40,621 nt of DNA from a virus, in the IMG/VR virus record IMGVR_UViG_3300000116_000055, positions 1-40,621 of that record, one strand, 5' to 3'. Under the pieces are notes generated by a model, which made no database searches, was not told where the DNA came from, and saw only the letters and a list, made by a program, of their open reading frames with translations. This document shows positions 1-7,938 of this stretch, piece after piece. Numbering within the stretch: the stretch's first letter is position 1; every line of letters starts with the position of its first letter. Made by a program: the position numbers and the translations under genes.

Positions 1-291
1 AAAAGCGTTGACTGGAAAGAAATTGAAGATACAATTTCAGATGGAAACACAATCGTAATCCCACCCGGATGGAACTGGGGAAACTATGGGTGTTGTGATT
101 TGTTTGGGATCGGGTCACATCGGGCAATGCTACTATATAGTATGTGGAATGAATTTTTCATGGGAACGATCCCTCTACATGCAAACAATGAGGGATCACT
201 TAGACATTACTTAGAAAAAATATGTGAACTGAGGTTAGTCGAATACCCATTTGAGTATTTGGGTATCCACAGATCAGAAACCGTTCACTAG
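1..291 (+). CDS. Unidentified protein, C-terminal part (5' end outside window)
   Basis: An open frame runs from the first base to a TAG at 289-291 and has no start codon before 100, so this is the last 96 residues of a longer protein that begins upstream. The visible part is rich in aromatic and glycine residues (a PPGWNWGNYG stretch at residues 21-30) and ends in a mixed helical segment with several Glu, Leu and His residues. I do not recognise a family. It lies 14 bases before a glycosyltransferase in the same direction, so it may belong to the same surface-sugar or host-interaction cluster, but that is only positional. An ATG at 100 could start a shorter product, but there is no good ribosome binding site before it and the frame is open throughout, so a truncated reading is preferred. 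Confidence 0.55.
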   Translation, partial: KSVDWKEIEDTISDGNTIVIPPGWNWGNYGCCDLFGIGSHRAMLLYSMWNEFFMGTIPLHANNEGSLRHYLEKICELRLVEYPFEYLGIHRSETVH

Positions 292-305
292 ACAATGGAG
301 TTATC

Positions 306-1568
306 ATGAGCAGCAAGCAAAAACCAACAGTTACTCTTTGCATGATTGTAAAGAACGAAACCCACGTTATCGAACGATGTCTTCGTTCAATGGCTCCGGT
401 AGTAGACCGATACGATATTACCGACACGGGTTCAACTGACGGAACACCGGAAAAAATTAAAGAGATCATGGATGAACTCGGCATTGAAGGTGAAGTTTAT
501 CTCTCTGACTGGAAGGGATTTGGTGACCACTTGGAACAAGAGGGTTCAAGAACCGAATCACTGAAACGATGTGATGGCAAAGCAGACTATGCTTGGATGA
601 TTGATGCGGATGATTCACTTGAAGGAAACTTCAAGTATCCCACTAATATGGACAAAGATGTTTACTCGTTGAGAATTCATCGAGGTGATTTTACTTGGTG
701 GAGAAATCAAATCTTTAAGACCGGCATCGGTTGGAAGTATGTTGGTGTTCTCCACGAATATGCGGCTTGTGATAAAGAAGGATTGAGTGGGGATCGGATT
801 GAATCACCATACCATGTCGAAGCAAGAACAGAGGGTGCCCGTAACGTAGACATCGAACCTGTAGAAAAGTACAGTAAAGATGCAGAAGTCTTGGAAAAGG
901 CACTCGAAGAAGATCCAACAAATCACCGATACATGTTCTATGTTGCACAGTCATACTTCGACTCACAGCAATACGACAAGGCACTCATCGCATATCAAAA
1001 ACGTGCAGAGGAAGGTGGATGGGAAGAGGAAGCATTCTACTCTTATTATAGAATGGCAATCTGTATGTCTATCCTAGAGCATCCCATTCAAGACCAAATC
1101 TTTGCTTACCTAAAGGCATATGACTATCGTCCTATCCGAGCAGAACCGTTGGTGCAAGCTGCTCGTATCCTGAGAATGAATGGTCTACCTCGAATGGCAT
1201 ACGTTTATGCGAAGCAAGCATGTTCTCTTCCGTATCCAAAGACTGACATTCTCTTCCTAGCAGACGAAGTGTATAGTTGGATGGGTCTGGATGAACTGGG
1301 TGCGACTGCTTTCTATGCTCATGATTTCCAGACAGGACTGTATGCCTGTAATAAACTTCTACAAGAGGGCCGATTCCCACAAGAACACAAAGACAGAATT
1401 CTCGATAACAAGAAGCAATACGAAATTAAAGTGGCAGAAATCAACGGTCAATCTGTGGAAGCACAAGCAGAGGTAGAAAAGCAAAAGACAATAGAAGAGC
1501 ATGAAAGAAAGAAGAGAATTAAGAACAGGCAAAATCTTAAGAATAAGAGAAAAAAAGTAAAGAAGTAG
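306..1568 (+). CDS. Family 2 glycosyltransferase with TPR-like repeats
   Basis: Predicted to transfer a sugar from a nucleotide sugar to an unknown acceptor in the cytoplasm. The N-terminal 180 residues carry GT-A hallmarks: the MIVKNE opening strand (13-18), the nucleotide-binding DTGSTDG segment (40-46), and a DADD metal-binding motif (100-103), followed by a WKYVGVLHE segment typical of this subfamily. Residues about 190-290 form helix pairs resembling tetratricopeptide repeats (paired Tyr/Ala positions such as YVAQSYFDSQQYDKALIAY), and the last 50 residues are Lys/Glu-rich and probably coiled or disordered. GT2-TPR fusions are common in large phages and bacteria. The ATG at 306 follows a GGAG at 297-300. 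Possible roles are glycosylation of virion proteins, modified DNA bases or host surface; the sequence does not decide among them. Confidence 0.85.
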   Translation: MSSKQKPTVTLCMIVKNETHVIERCLRSMAPVVDRYDITDTGSTDGTPEKIKEIMDELGIEGEVYLSDWKGFGDHLEQEGSRTESLKRCDGKADYAWMIDADDSLEGNFKYPTNMDKDVYSLRIHRGDFTWWRNQIFKTGIGWKYVGVLHEYAACDKEGLSGDRIESPYHVEARTEGARNVDIEPVEKYSKDAEVLEKALEEDPTNHRYMFYVAQSYFDSQQYDKALIAYQKRAEEGGWEEEAFYSYYRMAICMSILEHPIQDQIFAYLKAYDYRPIRAEPLVQAARILRMNGLPRMAYVYAKQACSLPYPKTDILFLADEVYSWMGLDELGATAFYAHDFQTGLYACNKLLQEGRFPQEHKDRILDNKKQYEIKVAEINGQSVEAQAEVEKQKTIEEHERKKRIKNRQNLKNKRKKVKK

Positions 1569-1601
1569 ATTGATTTTTTATATTATGGAGAAGACTATAT
1601 T

Positions 1602-2171
1602 ATGTCCGAGACGATGAAGATCCACAAGTTGTATCCTAATACACTTGAACTGAAACTAGGCAGTGACGAGTCTGCCTGTCACGACATCCACGCTCACTTG
1701 CGTGGTCCAGTCACCCCCGAAGATGTTGCGCCAACCATTCGTGACATCAAGTGGTTCGACTGTTATAACCAAGCACATATAACCACACCGCATGTCGTCT
1801 TTGAAGATGACACACCCATGTGTACATTTGTACTCGGACCAAAGTGCCGTGCATTGATCCCAACTGGTATGGTGATGAACATCCCCATTGGTTTTTCTGC
1901 TCGTCTTCATCCGCGATCAGGTATTGCATGGAAGAACGGCGTAACTCTCATCAACGCAGAGGGTGTGATTGACTCTGACTATTGTGAGGAAGTTTTTATT
2001 CCTCTATGGAACACAACCAGTACGCCTTTCCAGATTAAGCATGGTGATCGAGTTGCACAGGTAGAAATTATCGAACCTGCTCGTAGAGTACAATTTATCA
2101 CCTACACCCAAGCATCACCCAAGACACAAAAGACCAACCGCAAAGGCGGATTTGGTTCAACTGGTGTTTGA
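1602..2171 (+). CDS. dut: dUTPase (deoxyuridine triphosphate nucleotidohydrolase)
   Basis: Hydrolyses dUTP to dUMP and pyrophosphate, keeping uracil out of phage DNA and supplying dUMP for thymidylate synthesis, which fits with the ThyX gene downstream. All five trimeric dUTPase motifs are visible: I around ESACHDIHA (24-32), II HPRSGIAWKNG (about 103-113), III with NAEGVIDSDYCEEV (about 117-130), IV GDRVAQ (about 147-152), and the C-terminal P-loop-like motif V RKGGFGSTGV at the extreme end. At 189 residues it is longer than the usual 140-155 because of an insertion of roughly 40 residues between motifs I and II, as seen in some T4-like phage enzymes. The start follows a TGGAGAAG at 1586-1593, 8 bases before the ATG. 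Confidence 0.93.
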   Translation: MSETMKIHKLYPNTLELKLGSDESACHDIHAHLRGPVTPEDVAPTIRDIKWFDCYNQAHITTPHVVFEDDTPMCTFVLGPKCRALIPTGMVMNIPIGFSARLHPRSGIAWKNGVTLINAEGVIDSDYCEEVFIPLWNTTSTPFQIKHGDRVAQVEIIEPARRVQFITYTQASPKTQKTNRKGGFGSTGV

Positions 2172-2178
2172 TTTTTAC

Positions 2179-2207
2179 TTGACAAGAGTGGTAAACTGAG
2201 GTATACT
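2179..2207 (+). promoter_or_regulatory. Sigma70-type (early-like) promoter
   Basis: TTGACA at 2179-2184 and TATACT at 2202-2207 are separated by exactly 17 bases, matching the consensus at 11 of 12 positions. It lies in the only clear gap of the region, right after the dUTPase stop and 25 bases before the ATG at 2232. Transcription would start near 2214 and read the DUF1599, lysozyme-like, methyltransferase and polymerase genes, suggesting use by unmodified host RNA polymerase early in infection. Confidence 0.8.
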
Positions 2208-2231
2208 ACTGTAAATGAATTGGAGATATTT

Positions 2232-2684
2232 ATGACCCGTGACGAATTACTAAACTATCACTCAAAGATTTGCCAGTCGGCTCGTGACTTGATGAATCTA
2301 AAGAACCGAGACTATGCAGGCAGCGAGGGAACTGAACCCTTTGCTAACTTTACACGATGTGAAGCAATGGGTATCTGTGATACCGAGCAGGGATTCCTTG
2401 TTCGAATCACTGACAAAATGAGCAGATTGTCATCTTTCCTTCGTGCTGGTAAGATGTATGTTACAGATGAAAGTTTTAATGACACCGTTGTGGATGTCAT
2501 CAATTACATGGTTTTGCTTTCGGCCTATATCGCCGATAAAGATAATGAAATTTCTTATGAAGAAGAAGAAGTCGAAACCCCTGTGCGTCCTTTCCCTCCT
2601 GATATTCGTACCAAGTCTAATGGCGTTCACAGGAACACAGACCCAATTGTCACCTCAACTCTTGTCGGCGATGCGGACTGTTGA
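2232..2684 (+). CDS. DUF1599 / MazG-like nucleotide-modification-associated protein
   Basis: Matches the all-alpha NTP pyrophosphatase-like family known as DUF1599 or Nmad1: the KNRDYAGSEG segment (about 28-37), an FLVRITDKMSRLSSFL helix (about 56-71) and the ESFNDTVVDVINYMVLL helix (about 81-97), in which the acidic residues of the last two would bind the metal-nucleotide. The role in phages is unproved; family members lie near DNA-base-modification or nucleotide genes, and the dUTPase, ThyX and reductase here fit that. The last 45 residues are acidic and probably disordered, and this is the part overlapped by the next gene in another frame. The ATG at 2232 is chosen over an in-frame TTG at 2220 because GGAG lies at 2222-2225. 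Confidence 0.75.
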   Translation: MTRDELLNYHSKICQSARDLMNLKNRDYAGSEGTEPFANFTRCEAMGICDTEQGFLVRITDKMSRLSSFLRAGKMYVTDESFNDTVVDVINYMVLLSAYIADKDNEISYEEEEVETPVRPFPPDIRTKSNGVHRNTDPIVTSTLVGDADC

Positions 2685-3006
2685 GAGTGGGAATGATGAC
2701 TCTGCGGTCGGCGACAACGGAAATGCGATTGGACCTTTTCAAATTTGGAAAGTCTATTGGCAGGATGCACTAGAGCATGATCCGTCTATTGGTGGCAAGT
2801 ACAACGACTGCTTCGATCCAATCTATGCCGAGAAGGTAGTTCGTGCTTACATGTCACGGTATGCTACCAAAAATCGTTTGGGTAGAATCCCGACCGCAGA
2901 AGACATGGCTAGAATTCATAATGGTGGACCGAATGGATATAAGAAAAAATCTACGGTCGTTTATTGGAAGAAGGTAAAGAATGTCCTACGAAATTCTAAT
3001 CGGTGA
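2545..3006 (+). CDS. Exported i-type (destabilase) lysozyme-like muramidase
   Basis: Likely cleaves peptidoglycan, as endolysin or entry lysin. The N-terminus is a signal peptide: four lysines, a hydrophobic stretch (13-26) and an SLMA-F cleavage candidate. The mature part has TVESGN with a candidate catalytic Glu47, then GDNGNAIGPFQI (56-67) with candidate Asp57, YWQDA (71-75), an AYMSRYA helix, and ARIHNGGPNGY followed by a YWKKVKNVL end. This order of motifs matches invertebrate-type lysozyme/destabilase, but the usual cysteines are missing. A lytic-transglycosylase-like fold is the alternative. The first 140 bases overlap the previous gene in a different frame; the signal peptide argues that this overlap is real. 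A second ATG at 2557 keeps the signal peptide and is equally possible. The 3' end overlaps the methyltransferase by 26 bases. Confidence 0.72.
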   Translation: MKFLMKKKKSKPLCVLSLLIFVPSLMAFTGTQTQLSPQLLSAMRTVESGNDDSAVGDNGNAIGPFQIWKVYWQDALEHDPSIGGKYNDCFDPIYAEKVVRAYMSRYATKNRLGRIPTAEDMARIHNGGPNGYKKKSTVVYWKKVKNVLRNSNR

Positions 3007-3808
3007 TGTCCGAGAAAAACTAAAAGAGATTCCAGATCAAACAGTACAGGCAGTGGTAACTTCACCACCATACTGGAATCTTCGTAACTACGATAAAGAC
3101 GATCAACTCGGACAAGAGAAAGACGCGGAGGACTACATCACTAACATGGTTGAGGTCTTCCGTGAATGTCGTAGGACTCTTAAGGATGACGGTGTATTTT
3201 GGTTGAATGTTGGCGATGGATATACCAACAAGAATCTAGACTGCATTCCTTGGAGACTCGCCCTCGCACTTCGTGCTGATGGGTGGATTCTTCGTAGTGA
3301 TGTTATCTGGCACAAGACAAATGGTATGCCTTCCTCAGTGATGGACAGGTGTTCTATGTGTCATGAATATATCTTCATGTTTGCAAAAAACAGAAAGTAC
3401 AAGTTTGATATGAAGCCGATCGAGGAACCACTGCTGGGTAAAGGTGGTGGTGTCTTTGGTGGCAAGAAGCACGCAGAGCGTGGTGAAAACGCAATCTACT
3501 CTGGGAAAAAGTGGAATGCCGAGGGCAAGACAGGAAAACACCGAAGAACTGTTTGGTCAATCGCAACCAGTAACTCCAAGGATGCCCACTTCGCAGTTTT
3601 TCCTAAGAAGATTCCAGAACTTGCTATCTTGTCTACATCAGACAAGGGGGACACTATCTTGGATCCTTTCAGTGGCACCGCTACGACTGGAGTCGTTGCC
3701 TGTCAATACGAAAGGAACTATATTGGGGTTGAACTGAACGAGAATTATGCTAAGATGTCTCTTGATCGTTTGTCATCCGAGTGTGCCCTTGAGGAGTTCT
3801 TGACTTGA
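2981..3808 (+). CDS. Beta-class DNA methyltransferase (N6-adenine or N4-cytosine)
   Basis: Transfers a methyl group from S-adenosylmethionine to an exocyclic amino group in DNA. The catalytic motif IV TSPPYW lies at residues 27-32, and the AdoMet-binding motif I DPFSGTATTG lies near the C-terminus (228-237), followed by an IGVELNENYAKM segment; catalytic motif first and AdoMet motif last is the permutation that defines the beta group. The SPPY form is used by both N4-cytosine and N6-adenine enzymes, so the base is not decided. No restriction endonuclease lies beside it, so it is probably an orphan protecting phage DNA from host restriction or acting in regulation. It starts inside the lysozyme-like gene, with the GGAAGAAGG site at 2967-2975 serving as ribosome binding site, and its stop overlaps the polymerase start as TTGA. 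Confidence 0.9.
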   Translation: MSYEILIGDVREKLKEIPDQTVQAVVTSPPYWNLRNYDKDDQLGQEKDAEDYITNMVEVFRECRRTLKDDGVFWLNVGDGYTNKNLDCIPWRLALALRADGWILRSDVIWHKTNGMPSSVMDRCSMCHEYIFMFAKNRKYKFDMKPIEEPLLGKGGGVFGGKKHAERGENAIYSGKKWNAEGKTGKHRRTVWSIATSNSKDAHFAVFPKKIPELAILSTSDKGDTILDPFSGTATTGVVACQYERNYIGVELNENYAKMSLDRLSSECALEEFLT

Positions 3809-6324
3809 AATTCTACACCAATGTTTCCCGCATTGGCAACTACATCTTGTGCCGAGAGATCGACGGTGATGAACATCGTGTGATCCGTGAAAAGTATTCA
3901 CCGACTCTTTACGTTCCGTCTAAGAACCAAACGGAATACAAGACTCTAGATGGCAAGTATGTCGAACCAATCCAGCCGGGTGAAATGAGTGAATGTCGAG
4001 AGTTCATTGACAGGTATTCAGGTGTCAGTGGGTTTAGTGTGTATGGAAACACAGACTATGTGTACCAGTACATCGGCGACAACTACACCGAGGACTATGA
4101 CTTCACTAAGTTGCGTGTCGCTCACATTGATATTGAGACGACATGTGAGGGTGGGTTCCCTGACGTAAACAATCCCGAAGAGAAGGTCATTGTGATTACT
4201 ATCTCTTTCAATGGGGTTAAGTATGTTCTCGGTCTAGGTGAGTTCACCACACCAAACGGAGAACATTATGAATGCTTCGACAATGAAGAATCGTTGCTCG
4301 ATGCCTTTATCAACTTATGGGCTGAAAAGTGTCCTGACATCGTAACTGGTTGGAACATCAAGTTCTTCGATATTCCTTATCTGGTCAATCGAATCCGTCG
4401 CGTGTTGGATGACAAAGCAGCAAACATGCTGTCTCCGTTTGGTAAGTTGCGAGAGAAGAATATACAGAGAATGAACCGAGACCACCTTGTGTTTCAGATA
4501 ATGGGTGTCTCTGTTCTTGATTATCTTGATCTGTACAAAACCTTTACCTACACAAATCAAGAGAGTTATCGACTCGATCACATTGGTCACGTTGAACTGG
4601 ATGAAAAGAAGTTGTCATACGAAGAGTTCGACAACATCCGCGAGTTCTACAAGAATGATTTCCAGAAGTTTGTCGAGTACAATATCAAAGACGTTGAGTT
4701 GGTCGAGATGTTGGAGGAGAAACTGAAGTTACTTGAACTGGCAGTTGCTCTTGCATACTCTGCACAAGTAAACTATGAAGATGTATTCTCTCAGGTTCGA
4801 ACGTGGGATGCGATTATCTATCACTACCTTCGACAGCACGGGTATGTCATTCCTCAGAAGAAAGTAGGCAAGAAGGACGAGCAGTATGCTGGTGCTTATG
4901 TCAAGGAACCGCTTGCTGGCAAGCACGATTGGATTGTTTCTTACGACTTGAATTCTCTGTACCCCCACTTAATCATGCAGTACAACATCAGTCCAGAGAC
5001 ATTGATCTCCATGACTGAAGACAGTCGGTTTGGTATCGGACCCGAAAACATCCTCAAGGGGCCCGATGACTTCTATGGTAAGACTTGTTTCCAGAACTTG
5101 GACAAACTAAAGTCTCAGGGTTATTCGGTCGCCGCAAACGGAACTTGCTACGATTCTAAGTCGCAGGGATTCCTGCCTGCACTGATGGAGAAGATGTACA
5201 AAGATCGCAAGATGTTCAAGAAGAAGATGATAGAGTGCGAGAAGCAGAAGCAGAAGGATCCAAACAACAAGCAACTTGACTTCGAGATTGCAAAGTACAA
5301 CAACTTCCAGTTGGTTCGTAAGATTCAACTAAACAGTGCTTACGGCGCAATCGGGAACGAATACTTTCGATACTACGACACACGCATGGCAGAGGCAATC
5401 ACTCTGTCTGGTCAGTTGAGTATTCGATGGATTATCAATCACCTGAACGAGTTCCTAAACAAGACACTGGAGACACAGGACGTTGACTATGTTGTCGCTT
5501 CTGATACTGATTCTGTGTATCTCACATTAGGTGGACTGGTCGAGAAGTTCCTTGGTGACGAGAAGGACAAGCAGAAAATCGTAGACTTTCTTGCCAAGTC
5601 GTCAGACAAAATCATTCAGCCCTTCATCGACAAGAAGTACGACGAACTTTGTACCATGATGCAAGCGTATGAAAACAAGATGGTCATGGAACGGGAAGTG
5701 ATCGCTGATGTTGGTGTATGGACCGCGAAGAAACGGTACATGTTAAACGTACACGACTCAGAGGGAATCAGGTACGAAACTCCCAAGATGAAGATCATGG
5801 GAATCGAAACAACCAGATCCTCAACACCGTCTGTAGTTCGTGCGGAACTCAAGAAGGCAATTAAGATTGTTCTTACTGGAACCGAAGACCAGATGCACAA
5901 GTTCATCGAAAAGTTCAAGAGTGAGTTTCATGAGATGGAACCGGAAGACATTGCCTTCCCTCGAAGTGTAAACGGCATGAACCGATACAGAGATTCCGCC
6001 ATGATTTATCGCAAGGGAACGCCTATTGCAGTGAAGGGATCTTTGGTGTATAATCATCACATCAAGAAGAATGGACTGGACGGTAAATACTCCACCATCA
6101 TGGATGGTGAGAAGGTAAAGTTTCTTTATCTAAAACAACCCAACCCAGTTCAGGATTCTGTTATTTCTTTCGTTAGTGGTATCCCAAAGGAGTTGGATCT
6201 TCATAGGTTTGTTAACTATAAGAGTCAGTTCGAGAAAAGTTTTCTCGATCCACTCCAGAACATCCTGACTGTGGTTGGATGGACAACGGAGGAGAGAAGT
6301 AGTCTAGAAAGTCTATTTGTTTGA
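3805..6324 (+). CDS. 43: Family B replicative DNA polymerase (T4 gp43 type)
   Basis: Main replicative polymerase with proofreading exonuclease. The exonuclease domain shows Exo I DIE (109-111), Exo II in GWNIKFFDIPYL and Exo III in YNIKDVELV. The polymerase domain shows motif A DLNSLYP (381-387), motif B KIQLNSAYG (about 505-514) and motif C DTDS (567-570) with its two catalytic aspartates. All catalytic acids are present, and 839 residues compares with about 900 in T4. The start is a TTG at 3805 that overlaps the stop of the methyltransferase (TTGA); the next in-frame ATG would remove the conserved N-terminus, so translational coupling is likely. It heads the replisome series polymerase, UvsX, helicase, primase. 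Confidence 0.96.
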   Translation: MKFYTNVSRIGNYILCREIDGDEHRVIREKYSPTLYVPSKNQTEYKTLDGKYVEPIQPGEMSECREFIDRYSGVSGFSVYGNTDYVYQYIGDNYTEDYDFTKLRVAHIDIETTCEGGFPDVNNPEEKVIVITISFNGVKYVLGLGEFTTPNGEHYECFDNEESLLDAFINLWAEKCPDIVTGWNIKFFDIPYLVNRIRRVLDDKAANMLSPFGKLREKNIQRMNRDHLVFQIMGVSVLDYLDLYKTFTYTNQESYRLDHIGHVELDEKKLSYEEFDNIREFYKNDFQKFVEYNIKDVELVEMLEEKLKLLELAVALAYSAQVNYEDVFSQVRTWDAIIYHYLRQHGYVIPQKKVGKKDEQYAGAYVKEPLAGKHDWIVSYDLNSLYPHLIMQYNISPETLISMTEDSRFGIGPENILKGPDDFYGKTCFQNLDKLKSQGYSVAANGTCYDSKSQGFLPALMEKMYKDRKMFKKKMIECEKQKQKDPNNKQLDFEIAKYNNFQLVRKIQLNSAYGAIGNEYFRYYDTRMAEAITLSGQLSIRWIINHLNEFLNKTLETQDVDYVVASDTDSVYLTLGGLVEKFLGDEKDKQKIVDFLAKSSDKIIQPFIDKKYDELCTMMQAYENKMVMEREVIADVGVWTAKKRYMLNVHDSEGIRYETPKMKIMGIETTRSSTPSVVRAELKKAIKIVLTGTEDQMHKFIEKFKSEFHEMEPEDIAFPRSVNGMNRYRDSAMIYRKGTPIAVKGSLVYNHHIKKNGLDGKYSTIMDGEKVKFLYLKQPNPVQDSVISFVSGIPKELDLHRFVNYKSQFEKSFLDPLQNILTVVGWTTEERSSLESLFV

Positions 6325-6336
6325 TCGGAGCATATT

Positions 6337-6537
6337 ATGAAAAATAAAACATATGAAGTCTCAGAAGAGACATTTACTGTCTGCAAGAATACACTTCATG
6401 CAGCACATGAACAAATCAAAGAAGAACTAAAGTCTTTGATAAAGAACAAGCATTCAAGAAAAGAAGATGTAGACGGTTGCATGGAAACGAGCCGAATAGT
6501 CGGAGAAGCATTGAAAGAAATGGAGAAACTAAAGTGA
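6337..6537 (+). CDS. Small unidentified helical protein between polymerase and uvsX
   Basis: A 66-residue, charged, mostly helical protein (Lys and Glu rich, two heptad-like stretches at 15-36 and 45-66) with no recognised domain. It has a good start: GGAG at 6325-6328 and ATG at 6337. Its TGA stop overlaps the GTG start of uvsX, so the two are probably translationally coupled. Its position inside the replication gene chain suggests an accessory role in replication or recombination, but nothing in the sequence proves it. Confidence 0.7.
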   Translation: MKNKTYEVSEETFTVCKNTLHAAHEQIKEELKSLIKNKHSRKEDVDGCMETSRIVGEALKEMEKLK

Positions 6538-7592
6538 ATTTTCTAAGTGATATTATTAAACAATCTGGAAATGAGTATGCGTCTGTGGTGTCGGACGGAA
6601 TTGAGGGATCAGACATCAATGGATTTGCTGACACAGGATCATATGCTTTCAATGCTTTGTTGAGCGGATCCTTGTATGGAGGAATTGCAGACAACAAAAT
6701 CACTGCGATTGCCGGTGAGTCTGCAACTGGTAAAACTTTTTTTACTATTGGTATTGTACACCAGTTTCTAAAGGACCGACCGGACGGTGTGGTTCTTTAC
6801 TTCGACAGTGAACAGGCGGTCACCTCAGAAATGTTTTCCGACCGTGGTGTTGATCCTAGTCGGGTTGCTGTCTTTCCTGTGGCAACTGTAGAAAGTTTTC
6901 GACATCAGGCGATCACTGTGGTTGACCAATATCTGGCCCTTCCTAAGAAGGATCAGAAACCAATGTTGATCGTTCTCGATTCTCTTGGTATGCTTTCCAC
7001 TGAGAAAGAGATGAATGATACGGCAGAAGGTAAGACCACCAGAGACATGACTCGCGCTCAGGTTATCAAAGCGACCTTCCGTGTATTGACACTGAAACTA
7101 GGCAAGGCAAACCTTCCGATGATTATGACCAACCACACATATGATGTTGTTGGTTCGATGTTCCCAACCAAGACGATGGGTGGTGGATCTGGTCTGAAGT
7201 ATGCCGCTTCCACCATCATCTATCTTTCTAAGAAGAAAGTCAAGGAAGGAACCGAAGTCATCGGTAACATCATTCATTGCAAGAACTTTAAGTCTCGACT
7301 GACCAAAGAGAATGCTATGGTTGATGTCTTGCTAAGTTATGATGAGGGTCTACATCCTTACTATGGACTTGTGGACTTAGCACTTAAGTATGAAATTTTT
7401 AAGAAAGTTTCTACCAGAATCGAATTGCCAGATGGGACCAAGGCATTTGAAAAGGTAATTTACAGAAACCCAGAAAAGTATTTCACCGAGGATGTAATGA
7501 AGCAACTCGAAGAAGCAGCACAAAAGGAATTTAAATATGGAAAGTCAGACAGCATCGAAGACCCCGAAGTATCAACTGATCGAGACGAATGA
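6534..7592 (+). CDS. uvsX: UvsX-type RecA-like recombinase
   Basis: Forms filaments on single-stranded DNA and catalyses strand exchange for recombination-dependent replication and repair. Counting from the GTG at 6534, Walker A is GESATGKT (61-68), the Walker B strand is LIVLD (145-149), and the DSEQAV segment (91-96) follows the usual conserved strand. The protein has 352 residues against about 390 in T4. The frame is open upstream to an ATG at 6477, but the GTG is preferred because GGAG lies at 6522-6525, it makes a four-base GTGA overlap with the preceding stop, and the resulting N-terminus [12 protein letters not shown] looks like other UvsX proteins. The last 56 bases overlap the next gene in another frame. 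Confidence 0.92.
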   Translation: MNFLSDIIKQSGNEYASVVSDGIEGSDINGFADTGSYAFNALLSGSLYGGIADNKITAIAGESATGKTFFTIGIVHQFLKDRPDGVVLYFDSEQAVTSEMFSDRGVDPSRVAVFPVATVESFRHQAITVVDQYLALPKKDQKPMLIVLDSLGMLSTEKEMNDTAEGKTTRDMTRAQVIKATFRVLTLKLGKANLPMIMTNHTYDVVGSMFPTKTMGGGSGLKYAASTIIYLSKKKVKEGTEVIGNIIHCKNFKSRLTKENAMVDVLLSYDEGLHPYYGLVDLALKYEIFKKVSTRIELPDGTKAFEKVIYRNPEKYFTEDVMKQLEEAAQKEFKYGKSDSIEDPEVSTDRDE

Positions 7593-7938
7593 TAACAAAG
7601 ATAGTCTAATCAACACGGCTATCGAAATCACCGAGGGTGATTACGCGGGAACAAAATGGTTGTATGGTAAGGCATACTTCAATCAAACCGACAATGGTCA
7701 AATGATTATGAAGTTTGAATATGAATTGCTAGACGAGGAGGCCGATCAGGCCAGTCCAGAACTGATCGACATCATGGGAGATATTCTCGTAGAAATTCTA
7801 GAAAAAGAGGTTGCACCTGTTGAAAAGCATCTTGATCTTGATATAATACAAGATGACCCAGACCTAGTTGGTCGTGTTGAGGAACTGAAACAAGAAGCTG
7901 AAAAGCAACGTCAGGAGAGTAATGACCGCGAAGATTGA
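7537..7938 (+). CDS. Unidentified acidic protein between uvsX and helicase
   Basis: A 133-residue acidic protein. Residues 10-70 look like a small beta-rich domain ([11 protein letters not shown], then alternating strands including [11 protein letters not shown] and [10 protein letters not shown]), and 75-133 are acidic helix rich in Glu and Leu with a coiled-coil look. It overlaps uvsX by 56 bases and the helicase by 17, and has an AAAGGAA at 7524-7530. In T4 a small gene (40) lies in the equivalent place between uvsX and the helicase gene 41, but I see no clear sequence match. A single-stranded-DNA or helicase accessory role is a guess from position. Confidence 0.7.
   Translation: MESQTASKTPKYQLIETNDNKDSLINTAIEITEGDYAGTKWLYGKAYFNQTDNGQMIMKFEYELLDEEADQASPELIDIMGDILVEILEKEVAPVEKHLDLDIIQDDPDLVGRVEELKQEAEKQRQESNDRED

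Noticed and set aside
243-266. ATACCCA/TGGGTAT inverted repeat with a 10-base spacer
   Set aside because: Only 7-base arms, within a coding end, no T-run and no nearby promoter; chance is likely.
1570-1601. TTGATT and TATATT ahead of dUTPase
   Set aside because: The -10 would lie directly on the ATG and leave no leader or ribosome binding site, so it is not a usable promoter for this gene.
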